Shown: positions 24,794 through 37,020, numbered from the stretch's first letter. The stretch is 64,000 bases of DNA from Antitrichia curtipendula (GCA_951230915.1 OX579638.1:21098696-21162695); one strand, 5' to 3'. A program made the numbers and translations. The notes: generated from the letters alone by a model not told the origin.

Positions 24794-25401
24794 TTCATTT
24801 GGGGATCTTGACCTACGCTTCTTCCTTGGACCCTCTCTACATCTCCAAAACACACATCAAATAGTCGTAGAAAACAAAACGCACATTGCAATATATCCAG
24901 AAAGTTGTGAAAATACAAAGAGCCTGCATGAAAGGATTGAAAGGACCAAAATAAGGTAAGGTTCAAGGATTATATCCAAATGTGTGCAGTCCAAATTTCT
25001 GCCTTGCCGTTGTACATTCCTTATAGCCCGTGCAAAAAATATCATGACAACCCTGCACCACCAAACCTTCCCCTCCATCTCCGCTAGTGTCTACAGTGGA
25101 TGGGAGTGCCTCCGTCCTACACTCCGACACAGCATATTGTAAACCCAGTAGGTAATGTGCTTTGGTGGGTACACAATAAAAAATAAAAATAAAATGGACT
25201 GAAAGAAACAAAATTAATACCTTGTTGTTGTTGCTTCTATTGCTGATATTGTAGCCTGTGCTCGTTCTTGGAGCCTAGAGGCAGGACCGTCTACTCCGTT
25301 GCTACCCCAAAATATGTTGGTGTGTTCCACAGTAATCCCCTCTTCATCGCCACCTGCCGCAAAATTTTCTCTCCCTCCTTCTCCATCAGAGGAACCAAGC
25401 G
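24794..25401 (-). other. Exon-like segments of unknown gene between SET and RING-like genes
   Basis: On the minus strand, 25401-25221 lies between a TGTGTAG acceptor and an ACAAG|GTATT donor. It encodes ALGSSDGEGGRENF, later EHTNIFWGSNGVDGPASRL. A second stretch (25150-24965) reads ECRTEALPSTVDTSGDGGEG, and a short basic piece, EGPRKKRRSRSPNEA then stop, ends near 24797. They may be 3' exons of the RING-like gene upstream or 5' exons of the SET gene; transcript data are needed to assign them. Confidence 0.35.
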
Positions 25402-26110
25402 CTACACAAAAACACCATCTTCAATACCCTATAAACCAAGTTCTATATCTAAATTGAGTACAAACATACGATCATGTTACATGTCATAGTACGAAAGGTA
25501 CAACTTTGTACAAGTTGTACATATAAGTTGTACAAATTGTACAATCTAAATAAGAATAGAAAATACTGGAATAACACAAAGACCTAATAATACTGCCTAA
25601 GTACTAACAACATGGAAACTTGTACAAACTCTCCTAAATATATTACAATAGGTACAACGACAAGGACCACAATAAACATGAAGTACAAATGAAGTACAAA
25701 TAAAGAACGATGTATCCGAAACTTTAACCAACAGTACAAATCTGAGATACAAACAATACAAATAGAAGGGCAATAGTAAACATCAGGTACAACAAGGAAC
25801 AACAAGAAGGACCACAACTAACATGAAGTACAAATCAAGGAACTCAGATCAGTTGCGATAAACGATGTATCCGACATCTTACCCAACTGTACAAACCTGA
25901 GATACAAATATATAGACAATACAACTAGAAGGGCAACCGTAAACATCAAGTACAAACCAATTATTTCCAAACACCCTTTCGGTAACGATCTACACGAAAC
26001 GTAATAGAATTGTACGAAATTGACATAGCATGATACAAATAGTACAACCAATATTACAAAAACTGGCACCTTTCATCCAATCCTCCCAATCTCAAGAAAA
26101 CCAGGGGAAT
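25402..26110. repeat. GTAC-rich noncoding DNA with a ~155-bp direct duplication
   Basis: AACGATGTATCCGA occurs at 25706 and 25861, with parallel text after each (GAGATACAAA, AGAAGGGCAA, AACATCA, GTACAA). GTACAA/TTGTAC words are dense throughout. It probably lies in an intron of the flanking minus-strand genes. Confidence 0.8.
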
Positions 26111-27790
26111 CTAACAAAACTGTACTATATGTACAATCAGTACAAAGTTGGACCAATAATAATGCAGTTTCTCGATATCACCTTCTTCATCCTCGATGGT
26201 TGTTCTACACTGCTGGATGGCTGTGCGAATTTCCGTTGCTGCATCAGTCCTTGCTGCTAATCCACCAGTGATAGAGGTGGCACATGCTGCCTTCAATTTC
26301 GTCCATTCTTCACTCCCACCTCCAGGGCGACCACAACCACGAACACCCCTCCAACCAAAACTCATAATCCACTCAATGGGCTGAACTTGCCTGCAATTCA
26401 AAGCAGAGCATTCTGTGCCCTCGGTGAAATTCACCAATGCACACTATGGGTGATAGAGGTGTTTACATGCAAAGACAACCATCTCAAAATGTGGGAATGG
26501 AAAACCGCACAAGGCGCACATGGAATCTCCTCCTCCACTGACTGTTCCTCCTCCATTGCCTATTCCTCCTCCACTGCCTATTCCTCCCCCGACGTACACC
26601 ATTGGTAATGGCTTCAAATGAAATCCGCATGATGCACGCCCCAAATAAGCATGCTCTTCTTGCAAAGCACGAACTTGCATTCGCATCTTCAGAACTCGGT
26701 GGTGCTGGAGCTTCAGAGTCTTTTCATAAGTAGCGACTTCGCCCTCCAACTTGATCACTTTCTTGAGTTCGCCGCGTACCAAATCGTTGTATGCATCCAC
26801 CTTCTCCCTTAGCTTCAAATCCACCACCCCATCCGTTGTCGCTGCCTGCAACTGCTTCTCGTATGTTTTTTGTTTGATCTTCATGATCTTCACCACCCCC
26901 TTGTGATGATTCAAAGAAGCTGTGCGCCTCTCCTTGGTTGTAGTTGCCTCTTGCTCAGCCTCCACCCTAGCCTCCAGCTCCAAATTCTCCACAGCCAACA
27001 ATCGTCCCAAGTATTCCAACCTGGAGTTACATTCCTCCCCCTCTAACACCAATCCACCCATGGAACTCACTCTGCCCTCGCAAATTTCAGATTGCAACTC
27101 CCGTTTGTCGACATGAAGTTTCCGCCAAGCCCCCACCGTCCCTGTCTGCTTCACCTTTCCCTTCATCTTCTGCAGCTTCATAACATTCCGCTCATGCAGC
27201 GTACGTTGGGTCTTATTAGTAGCCTCCCCGTAGGCGGCCCAATTAACTGGGATGTTTTCTTGCTCCAAAACGATCCCCCGCGCCATCTTATGAGGAAGCA
27301 AGTTACGGGGCACTCCTCGCTGATAAAGAGCTCGTAAGAGCTCTTTTATCCTCTTCTGCAACTCCGGTGACTTCACGTCCTTCCAGCTATATGCATAGCG
27401 TCCATGTTTACCTACCGGCTTTCCAAATATCTTGACACACTTCTTGTTATCAAATTTCTTCCCTTTCCACTTTGTCAAGCGATTCGGCAAGCACCCTTCA
27501 TCCTTGAAGCCGTACTTCTCTACAAAATCAGCTTTGGTTAGTACGGGTGGTGGATCGGTGAGCTTCTGGAGCTCTTCATCCACATCATCGGCATTGAACT
27601 CCTCGCCCTCCTCCTCCTCGCTACCAGTCCTCTCCTCGCTACCAGTGCTTTCCTTGCTGTCGGATCTCTCCTTGCTGCCAGACCTCTCGTCGCCCTTCTC
27701 GACGTCCTGTTCTGCTTGTTGGACTTGGGGTTCACCGAGTGACTGTGCCCGCAGCACTGAGGCAGCGCCTCTGCCTCTGACCCGTGTCAT
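26111..27790 (-). pseudogene. Coiled-coil plus RING-like protein, copy B
   Basis: ATG at 27790 (MTRVRGRGA) follows a TTGCAG acceptor. After an acidic, Ser/Glu-repeat N-terminus (GSKERSDSKESTGSEERTGS) comes a shared domain with copy C (KADFVEKYGF, FGKPVGKHGRYAY, KMARGIVLEQENIPVNWA), then a long coiled coil and a Gly-rich linker. A RING-like zinc site follows: CALCGFPFPHFEMVVFAC, then KHLYHP, then C-rich residues. An in-frame TAG at 26444-26446 sits exactly where copy C has the Trp of HLYHPWC, and the frame continues to about 26150 (VQPIEWIMSFGW). The zinc site is thus cut in half. Function unknown; RING-like folds usually bind zinc and often act in ubiquitin transfer. Copy C is its closest relative here. 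Confidence 0.65.
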
Positions 27791-28850
27791 TTCTTGCCTT
27801 AACTGCAACAAACAACGAAATTATGATGTAACCCCTAGTACTTAGCCGACATATACAATTTTGAAACAAATGAGATGGACTGCCAAAGGTAGAGGTGGGA
27901 CTGACCGCACACATTCCTGTACGTACAGTACAACTGGGAAGTGGGGTTTGCTGCTCAACAACCTGAAACTGAATTCACAGATTCAATTAAAGCATACAAA
28001 TTCAAGAAGAAAAAGAGTAAAGCAATGCAAGAGACCCACCAACTTGATTGAGAACAATTCTACTCAGATCGAGCTCCACAACACGTAGCATTGTCCACCT
28101 AAAGAAGCAGTAACAACTCCTAAACCCTAAATCCTAAGCCAACTAAAACAAGTAGAAAACGTACTAAAATAGTACGTGTAGTACAGATTTGTATGCAAGT
28201 AGTCCGGACAAAACACACATTCCGGTACAACGCGTTCAAATTGTACGCACAATACAACTGGGAAGTGGGGCTTATTCATTGCCTGTCTTTGCCACCCTGA
28301 AACGGGATTCACTAAACCGATTTGGCCATAAGGGCTGTGACTAAAATCAATGTTGTCGACATCTGAACCTTAAGTGCGTAGATTGTTCTCTTCGGGAAGA
28401 AAAGAGTAAAGCAATGCAAGAGACCACCACCTACTACAACAATATAATCAGAGGTAAGGAGAAAAGGAAACAAGTGAAGGCGCACCGTAATCTGCCGAAA
28501 CTGAGTATTAGACCTTGCAAAACAGCACGAGCAAACCAAAATTCTTACGCACAACAGATACTCAAAACAATGGCTTTACCAGGAGGGACAGCCTTGACGC
28601 AGTTCACCTTCTCTCTTCCCAATCCGTTGTATCTAACGACAATGCTTTGCGCCCTCCTCACCCTCCTCAACGAACTGAATTTCTCCTTAAACCGCCAACA
28701 TGAGATCCACAAGTCGCCAACCACCAAAGTTGCTCAAAGGCTTCGGAATCAAACACATTTTGAGGCTTGGAAATTGGGGTTTTCACAGAACTCCACCGTA
28801 AATCAGAGATTGAGAACAATTCTACTAAAATCAAAAACACGACGACGCTA
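27791..28850. repeat. 5' region of copy B with a ~320-390-bp partial duplication
   Basis: ACAACTGGGAAGTGGGG occurs near 27939 and 28256, and GAGTAAAGCAATGCAAGAGACC near 28014 and 28404. GAGAACAATTCTACT recurs near 28050 and 28811. No separate gene is supported. A short CCTAAACCCTAAATCCTAA stretch lies near 28118. Confidence 0.65.
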
Positions 28851-29629
28851 AACCGAACAAAACATCGCTAAACAAACGGGGTGAGAACTGAGAACTGAAG
28901 TCAGCGGGCAAGAAAGAGGTCTCCCATTTCCAAACCCGCTGTCAATCACAGGTCGTCGCCGGAACTCAAACCGGGTACCACCAGTCACCACACGAGTTGA
29001 CATGACCGCTTGGGTAAAGAAACCGGTTATATTCATGACCACCAATGAATGCAACGAATTATTGTAAATAATATGCATTTCAACTTATCATAACTTCACC
29101 AAATGATGTATTGGAAGTTCTAAAAAACTTGAATTCTTGGTTTTCAAGTGGTTCCACATTTTAAAAAATTATAAAATTGTGTCCTTATTCTAAAAGAAAT
29201 AAAAGAAAAAAATTGAATCATACTAATGTAAAAAAATGGATGGTCTTACTCTTATAAAACAAACACTCTTTCAACCGAGACCAAGGTAGTTATTTCTTTC
29301 TTTTTCTAAGAGAAATATTCACCCATAGTAATAAAAAGAAGGGTGTTATGGGTAACATAGAATTACAAATCATTGTAATTGGCTGTACAAACTGGTCTTC
29401 CGGACCACCCCCTCCCTTTTTTGTTTCCATTTTATATATATAGGAAACACATACCCTAAATCAATAAGTTGGGTGGGGTTTGTTTAGATTTTAATTTATA
29501 AATTGTCCTCAGCCTCTGAGTATATATGAATCAATTTTAACAAAATATTCCCAAAATCCTTGGAAACTAAATGGAGAAGTGCTCACCAAAATAAATTGTC
29601 CATTATCGTTTGCCTTCTCGTTTCCAGTC
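28851..29629. other. AT-rich noncoding stretch
   Basis: No gene is seen. The GTAC-rich character stops here and returns after about 34.8 kb, which suggests later-inserted DNA. Confidence 0.5.
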
Positions 29630-30575
29630 TTGAATGTTGGGTTTTTTTTGGATTCAATCAAAGACTTACCAAAATAATTTAGAGCATCCATGGACTAACA
29701 AAATAGGAATCCACAATATTATTTTGAAATACACCTAGTGTTGGATGTTTGTTTTTTTGTAATTCAATCAAGGACTTACCAAAGGAATTTAGAGCATTAG
29801 TGAACTAACAAAATAGGAATCCACAATATTCAAAATACACCTAGTGTTGGATGGGGTATTTTTTGGATTCATCCAAGGACTTACCAAAAGAATTTAGAGC
29901 ATCCACGGACTAACAAAATAGGAATCCACAATATTTGAAATCCACAATATCTGAAATACACCTAGTGTTGAATGGATTTTGTTTTTGGGGGATTCAATCA
30001 AGGACTTACTAAAAGAATTTAGAGCATCCACGGATTAACAACATAGGAATCCACAATATTTGAAATACACCTAGTGTTGGATGGGTTTTTTTTTGGGATT
30101 CAATCAAGGACTTACCAAAGGAATTTAGAGCATCCACGAACTAACAAAATATGAATCCACAATATTCAAAATACACCTAGTGTTAGACGGTTTGTTTTTT
30201 TGGGACTCAATCAAGGACTTACCAAAAGAATTTAGAGCATCCACGGACTAACATAATAGGAATCCACAATAATTGAGATACACCTAGTGTTGGATAGTTT
30301 TTGTTTTTTTATTCATCCAAGGACTTACCAAAAGAATTTAAAGCATCCACGGACTAACAAAATAGGAATCCACAATATTCAAAATATACCTAGTGCTAAA
30401 TGGGTTTTGTTTTGGGGGATTCAATCAAGGACTTACCAAAAGAATTTAGAGCATCCACGGATTAACAAAATAGGAATCCACAATATCTGAAATACACCTA
30501 GTGTTGAATTTTATTTTTTGGGGATTCAATCAAGGACTTACCAAAATAATTTAGAGCATCCATGAACTAACGTTG
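29630..30575. repeat. ~107-bp tandem repeat, ~9-10 copies
   Basis: ACTTACC/ACTTACT recurs at 29664, 29774, 29879, 30004, 30110, 30217, 30323, 30431 and 30536 (mostly 105-110 apart). Each is followed by TTTAGAGCATCCA and GGAATCCACAATAT, and most copies also carry ACACCTAGTGTT. It is a compact satellite-like block. Confidence 0.95.
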
Positions 30576-30589
30576 TAATGGGTATTTTT

Positions 30590-30850
30590 AAAAATTAAAT
30601 ACTCAACCATAAAAAGGATGTATATGCATATTCTAGTTCTTGAAAAAAATATTCAATCATGTAGTAATAAAAATAATGGATATTCTTACGAAATAAGTAC
30701 TCAAACATAAGAAAGATGCATATGCATATTCTAATTCTTGGATAAAAAATATTCAAGCATGTAGTAATAAAAATAATAGATATTCTTACAAAATAAATAC
30801 TTGACCATAATAAGATACATACGGATATTCTCGTTTTTGTTATTTAAGAA
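30590..30850. repeat. ~98-bp tandem repeat, ~3 copies
   Basis: TATGCATATTCTA occurs at 30623 and 30721, and a diverged copy (TACGGATATTCTC) near 30819. Copies share AATATTCAA and GTAGTAATAAAAATAAT. Confidence 0.8.
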
Positions 30851-31013
30851 ATATTAAACCATAGTAATATAAGGGAAAGTGTTTCTTATACTTATAAAGG
30901 AAAAAATTTAACAATAATATGAAATAATAATGGGCGTTTTTATTCTTACAATACAAAGATCCAACAATATTAAAATATACTGTGTATTTTTTTTTTGTAA
31001 TACCCTAAATACT

Positions 31014-31076
31014 GAATTCTAAAACCCTAAATCCTAACCCTAAACCCTAATCCTAAGACCTAAGACCTAAGACCTT
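31014..31076 (-). repeat. Interstitial telomere-like CCCTAAA repeats
   Basis: Imperfect CCCTAAAT/CCTAACCC/TAAACCCTAA units decay into CCTAAGA repeats. Confidence 0.7.
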
Positions 31077-31183
31077 CAGATGACAATATTAAGAGAAGGT
31101 TGTTGTTTTCCTTATAAAAGAGAACATAGAACTATAAATATACCTGTAGGAGCTAATATTAATGTACACATGTTCTCTGCCTG

Positions 31184-31440
31184 TCATTGCACATCGGATT
31201 CCAATCTTTTCCTTGGATAAATGAGAAGAAAAGAGTTCCGCCTTTTTTTGAATTTTGCAAAAGAGAATGTACCTGAAAAAGCACCCCCGATAACCTGGAC
31301 GTAGTTGCAGGTGAATCCTGATTTAGGTAGGACATGGTGGATGTTCATTGGTCCCCTACATACAACATGTACACACTGTATTCTTTTATGCATTCCTAAA
31401 GTCAACTGAAGCTTCCAATCCAGAAGACACATTTGCAAGA
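31184..31440. repeat. Dispersed sequence shared with 37388-37560
   Basis: GAGAATGT, CTGNAAAAGCAC, TAACC(T/G)GGA and GTGAATCC(T/C)GATTTA occur in the same order at 31265-31330 and 37423-37482. It could be the terminus or leader of a repeat family. No protein family is recognised in either copy. Confidence 0.6.
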
Positions 31441-31957
31441 ATATTTGGTTACAAAGATATGGATATATACCAATGTAGCTGCATTGCTGCAGCTGTACAA
31501 TATTTCATTAACTGAAGCCTAAAAACCTAATGCAACTGTGTAACAATATACTCAATAACTAATTTTCAATGTCTACCTAAGCCAATACACTAAGTACAAA
31601 TCGTCGAGATGCAATTTATATGCAAAACTATTGGGCAAAATTATCGGAATGCACACCATAAATTTTTTAAATTTTTGGTCAATTTGTTGCTACTGTGAGA
31701 CAATTCCAGCCTAGACAAGACAATCCCTCCAAAAATGCACCAACGTTGTGAGGGCACAATTGATTCTACTATTCCAAATAAACCCTGTTGACTCAGAATA
31801 GAATGCTGCAATTTCAGATACGGAATACAATGCTGCTATTTCAAAGTCGGAATACAATGAGGCCTTTCACTCGCTCGTTCATACAAGTGGCCCAGCATAC
31901 AACATTACGTTGATGACGTACTAAAATGTACAATACGTACCGAATGCATCCCTAACT

Positions 31958-32551
31958 CTAACCAAGTGGAGTAACTCTGTGGCTTTTCTTGGTTTTCTTC
32001 GATTTCTTCTTCGCTTTCTCTACCTCTTTCGCTGCTTCCTCCGCAGCGATCTCACTTCTCGTTTTCCGCTTGGATATTGCAATGTCATTGTCAAATGGAG
32101 GCAGTGGTGGGGGCTGAGGCACCTTTACCACCCCCCTAGTCACCCCATCTAAGATGGATGCTTGCTCTCTTATTTTTTTTCGACGCTCTAAGTCTGCAGC
32201 TTCTTCTCTTAATTTTTCTACTCTTTCAAATTCTGCATCTTCTTCTTTCAACTTTCTAATACGCTCTTGTAGCTCTGCCTCAACTCCTATCTTGCAAGAC
32301 ATACTAGAAAAAATAGCAAGAGGCTCTGTGATAGCATCAGGCTGAATTTCCACTAGAACCTCTAGACTGTTCTTAATAGGATCTACAACTTCATTTATAG
32401 ACTGTAGGTGGGAACGTTCGACAGACTTACCCCTATCAGCGGCACTGCCGTCACCCAAACTTTGCAACAAATTAGTTCCACCAGTCGAGCCATCGGTCCC
32501 GACGGTGTCGGGTAGAGAGGAGCGCGCTTAGGGAACACACGGGGTATCTAG
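31958..32551 (-). pseudogene. Charged coiled-coil protein exon with an in-frame stop
   Basis: Starting after a CTTGCAG acceptor at 32551, one frame runs to 31958, interrupted by TAA at 32528-32530. It encodes ARSSLPDTVGTDGSTGGTN, then a predicted coiled coil (AELQERIRKLKEEDAEFERV and on, then LREEAADLERRKK), a Pro-rich linker (PQPPPLPPF) and a Lys-rich C-terminus (KKKSKKTKKSHR). The exon start aligns by eye with the Harbinger Myb C-terminal exon at 2690, and both lie just 3' of a 179-bp repeat array. I infer a related transposon-encoded DNA-binding partner whose N-terminal exon is missing here. No enzyme domain is seen. Confidence 0.5.
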
Positions 32552-33119
32552 CTGCAAGTTGTTGAATGATATGGGTCGGTCTCTTGAAAACTCGAATCTT
32601 CACTTGAATCTTCACTTGATCTTCCGTTGGCCTATCCTGTAGTGGCTCTATAGGGCCAAGGGTAAGGGTGTGTGATAAGAAACAAGTCCTCGGACGGGTA
32701 AAACGGGACGGCCAAACCACGAGTTGACCGTCCGAAAGATTGGCTCCTAAATTTCAAACCTACGGTGACCAGGAAGCGCCTTTCACCAGTGGGAACAACA
32801 TAAAAGATCGACCATGTGGGTGATCAATCCCACTTCGTCGCCACAAACATAAAACGGGGCTTTATTGGATACCCACAAGCCCGCAACAGGTTTTACAAAG
32901 CAGAAAGGAAATATGCAACTAGCCTCCAAAATCGGCTGGGAATAACATAAAAGACAACGAGCCACAAGCCACAACACATTGAAGATCCTTTTAAGGATCT
33001 TCAAGTCTTCAAAATCTTGAGTCTTGAGTCTTCAAACCTTCCTTCATTCGAATTTGAAGAAATCTGAACTAGTTTCAAAAGAAACTATTTCCCCACACAA
33101 GCTGCCATCTTCAAACTAG
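32552..33119. other. Noncoding spacer
   Basis: No gene is seen. It lies between the coiled-coil exon and the 179-bp array and is read as intron. Confidence 0.4.
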
Positions 33120-33960
33120 TGCCACATATGATCTACAAGCTTAAATTCTAAGTGTCTTAGCTTTTTGGAAAGCTAATAACATAATACAACTATCCTATAA
33201 ATTTCAACTCAAACTAAGCTACTGTCCAAAAGTTATTAGCGAGCAAAATAGAGGTCCTCTTCTCCCTTAGCAACCAACTACTGCTTCTTCAAAACTCAAT
33301 AACTTTTGTTTAACAACTCCAAATCACAAGTGTGATAGCAATTTGGAAAGCCCTCCCTACCATCTACAACTTGTGAAAATTTCACTACAATCCAAACTAC
33401 TGTCCAAAAGTTATGAGGTGTAGGGTCTCGGCTTTCTCAATTAAGAAGGCAAGAAACACCTCAAACTTTATTACTACTTAACTTTTGCATATTAAGCTCA
33501 AATCACACAAATGAACTCATTCTAGAAAGGTGAGCTCATATTCTAACTACTCCCAAAGTTTCAACTTCAACAAAACAACTGACCCAAAGTTGTGGCCGTC
33601 AAAGTCTCGGCCTTCCTCCTCCAAGCTCAATCTTTGCTCCAAGCTTCAGCAGATGATAACTTCTCACTCCAAACTCCAAATCACAAGTTTAATAGCTTCT
33701 TAGAAAGCTATAAACAAGATCTACAAACCCTCTAAGTTTCAAAATGAACAAGCAAACGACGCAAAAGTTATGGCTTGATGAAGCCTCTGCCCTCTCAATG
33801 GAAGGCCTTGGGTCTTCACAACTTCAAACCTTAATAACTTTTTGCTCACAACTTCAATTGCAACTTGCAAATACTCTATGGAAAGCTCTCATCATCAAGA
33901 ATAACATACTCAAATTTCATTACTAAAAAATTCATGCTCCATGAGCTACATACATAACAA
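33120..33960. repeat. ~179-bp tandem repeat, ~5 copies (same family as 2860-3560)
   Basis: The unit phrase AACTCCAAATCAC or variants starts at 33138, 33315, 33495, 33672 and 33850 (177-180 apart). Units share GGAAAGCT, ACTGTCCAAAAGTTAT and TTTCAACT with the array near 3 kb. Confidence 0.85.
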
Positions 33961-34339
33961 GTTTCGGTCCTTTCAACCTTTTCTCCACACACACAAAACT
34001 CTCCCTTCCTACCCAACTCAAAGATTCCTCTCTCTCTTTTTCTCCCCTCTCTAAGGTGGTGGTGGGAGCACATCAGCCCATACCCCTTATCTCCCTACCT
34101 AAGACCCCACCAAAGATCCCATCTACTTCCCTATTCACACTCATTTTTCTCTTCTAACTCCTTGGCTATTTTATTTAGTTCAAAACTATTCACACACATC
34201 TATCAAAGCCAATATAAACTAGAAATTAAAGGAAACAAATGCAAGGCAAGCAATCGTAGGATAGCCACGTGCCACTAGAGTGTTTAAAACTATCTGGAAT
34301 CACTCTTCGATCGCCAAGTCGTGACCTTGGTCGGCCGGA

Positions 34340-34400
34340 AAGCGGTGGTCAAAGGCGTTCCGCTGATCCGGAATCGCGGGTTCGAACCCCGATGGGACCG
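34340..34400 (+). other. tRNA-like segment with A and B boxes (possible SINE head)
   Basis: TGGTCAAAGG at 34346 fits the Pol III A-box pattern and GGTTCGAACCC at 34379 fits the B box. Between them TTCCG...CGGAA can form an anticodon-like stem. The boxes are 33 bases apart, shorter than the roughly 44 of a normal tRNA, and the anticodon loop is 6 not 7, so it is not a working tRNA. A decayed tRNA or tRNA-derived SINE is the best reading. Confidence 0.4.
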
Positions 34401-34979
34401 TCGAGCGGCGGGGTGCCACGGCTTGGCACGCTGGTGAAGAGGCAGGAAACAAAGGCCGACTGCCCGCTACCTACCCCCTGAGCTGTGCTTTGCACTGTGA
34501 CAAGAATTAAAACGTGGTTCTCACCACGACCAACCCTTTTAGTTCTAATCACTCCTTTATTAAAAACAAACAAATATATATATAAATATATATATTTACA
34601 TGATGGAAGGATTTCCATCAGGACAACGGTCCCACTGAGGCTTAGCACAGGATCTGTGCTTTCTGTATCAATCAAGGTTTTAGAGTCGTCCAAAACTCGA
34701 GTCTATGTGGACACCATGTATTTTTTCAATTGCTCTTGGTATAGTTTGTCTGGATCTGAACCACAAAAAAACACATGTAACTTAGTGAGGTTGTAAATCA
34801 ATAGATGGAGACCAGAAATCAATAGACAATCTGCTTCGTAGTTCGTACCGTTATGTGGATGTTTTTCTACTGTTGCATACCAATTGTACAGAGGTTTGTA
34901 CTTGACATTGGATTGTCAGGTATCAATATATAATTATTTACTATTTGTACTGAATAGTATAAAAGTTGTAACTAATTGC

Positions 34980-36517
34980 ATAAGGCTGTATTCAACAGGG
35001 CAGAATTGCGTACCAATATGTGGATGGGATTCCAAAATTGTCGATGTCAAGGTTGCGAGGAGCCTCTCTTGCTCCTCCTCTAACTTCGAAGATTGTACCA
35101 GTTGTTGAAGAGTTGCATGTAATTTGCCAAATCCGAAACTAGTAAACCAAAAGGGATGCACTGTTGTACCGCAAGATGTATTTGCGCAGTGGCTAAAAAC
35201 TCCAAACCAGACCCCCGCGCACCATGGATGATATAAGTGGCCGCATGTGCACACTATAATATCTTTGCGGGGAAATCCGCTGAAGCAAAGTGCACATGCT
35301 GTTAAAGAAATGCTGTCAAAATCGGAAACGGTCTTGGGCTCAAATTGAGAGCACAAAGGCCGTGGTCTCAAATCCACTCCAACTTCACCTCTCTTCATTT
35401 TAGCAATTTGGGATGACAAGGCATCAAATTGCCTCTTCAAACACTTCTCCCTAGCTTCAAGATTTTTGTACCTCAAATTACATTGTTCCAATTCCAGTAC
35501 AGCTGCATCATAATCAATCAGAGCGTCCTTTACCATCTCATTGTATGCTTCCAATGTATCCGAGGCAACCTCCACGGCCTACGCTTCATGCTCTAGCTTC
35601 AGAACTTTGTCTTTAGTTCTCCGCAGCACTCCTTCTTCTTGTGAGGCCTTGGATTGCAACTCAGTTCTCTCTTTTCCAACAATGACATAGTCTTCTGTTA
35701 CAGCATGCAATTGTAATCCTACCAACTTCGTCAAGTCGATGAGGTATGTGATGTCTTTTTCACTTTCTGTACAGTTTTGTATGCTTTGTATATCGTCTCG
35801 TACAGCACTGTCCATCCTGTACTGAGTCTTTCGAAGTTCTGCTGTAGGGTCATTGAAAAGGTCGTCGATGCCTTCTGCCTTGTATATTTCCTTCTTGTTA
35901 GAGCCGGTGATGTTGGCAATGGCCGCCAAACACAACGTAATCTTCTTGAACCATTTGCTCCATTGATTTTTATTGGAAGTTCCTGCAAACTCTGCCCAAC
36001 TTACGAGGGTTTTTTTGCGCTTCTCCATGATGATTCCCCTAGCAAATTGCTTTGCTATCACCTTGGACCTTGGAAGATCTCGTAAATACACAAGTGGCAA
36101 AATTTGAAGAATACAATGAAGAACTTCTTCATCCTTGCATTCCGCATAACCGTACCCATATCTTCCATTTCTCCCCTTTGATGGTCCAAAAACATTGCTC
36201 ACATCTTTCTCAACAAGATCGTGTGGAATTCTAAGTTTATGTGGGTTTTTACCGTGTTTGGATAAGCCATACTTGGTCTCAAACTCCTCCGTAGTAACAG
36301 CTCGAGGAGGAGGATGCTTCTTCAAAGAAGCCAACTTCTCTAATTCTTTATCCAAAGGACTCTGCTCCACCTTTGCGTCTACAATATCATCAGCCCCTGG
36401 CGAGGTAGCGAGAATATCGTCGATGAAGTCCTCGTTGCTAAAAACACTAATGCTGCAGTGCTCATCTTCCCCTTGAAAAAGTCGGCTCCGAACCACCCAC
36501 TCGTCGTCGGACGCCAT
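34980..36517 (-). pseudogene. Coiled-coil plus RING-like protein, copy C
   Basis: ATG at 36517 (MASDDEWVV). An acidic N-terminus is followed by the domain shared with copy B (TTEEFETKYGLSK, FGPSKGRNGRYGYGY, FARGIIMEKRKKTLVSWAEF), then coiled coil, then CALCFSGFPRKDIIVCTCGHLYHPWCAGVW, with further C/H residues (CANTSCGTTVHPFW) completing a RING-like zinc site. The frame is open apart from a single TAG at 35579-35581, between the two coiled-coil halves. It ends at a plausible donor (ATTG|GTACGC) near 35009, so a small 3' exon is probably missing from this call. The zinc ligands are complete, unlike copy B. Biological role unknown. Confidence 0.65.
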
Positions 36518-36599
36518 CGTCTTCAACGACTACAAAAAAGAATCAAAAACAGTCGTTTTAAACAATTATGTCCGCGAACTCTTACAAAGTGTATCTAAA

Positions 36600-37020
36600 A
36601 CGTACAAAATGTACTTAAATAATGTATGTATTGTACAATGAATGTATTGTACAATGAATGTACTAGTGAACTCTCTCGTCTTGTTCCAAGGAAAACTATG
36701 TACCCCAGGACAATGCAAACTCTCGAAACTGTACGAAAACCATTGTGTACCTAACCACGGAAATGTTGTACTGAAACATTGTACATATTGCACAGTGATT
36801 GTACCTAATGAACTCCGTGAAGGAGGCATGTTGTATCTAACAAGTAACAACGTAAAGGCTATATTAAAATATTGTGCATATTGTACTTTGATTGTATCCA
36901 ATGAACTTCGTAAACAATGCTGTTGAATCTAACAACGTAGACGTTATACTACAACATTGTATATACTGTACAGTAATTGCAGCCACTGAACGCCGTGAAG
37001 GAGATGTGTTGTAAATCAAC
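36600..37020. repeat. ~90-bp degenerate tandem repeat upstream of copy C
   Basis: (A)CATTGTACATATTG...GATTGTACC-like blocks followed by (A)TGAAC(T)CCGTGAAGG recur near 36776, 36869 and 36953, with a diverged one near 36650. The region is dense in TGTAC words. Confidence 0.6.

Noticed and set aside
18690..26150. GTAC words as copper-response elements
   Set aside because: They are too many and too evenly spread to be specific sites; treated as a composition feature.
34340..34400. Functional tRNA gene
   Set aside because: Box spacing is 33 rather than about 44 and the anticodon loop is 6 bases; acceptor stem does not pair.
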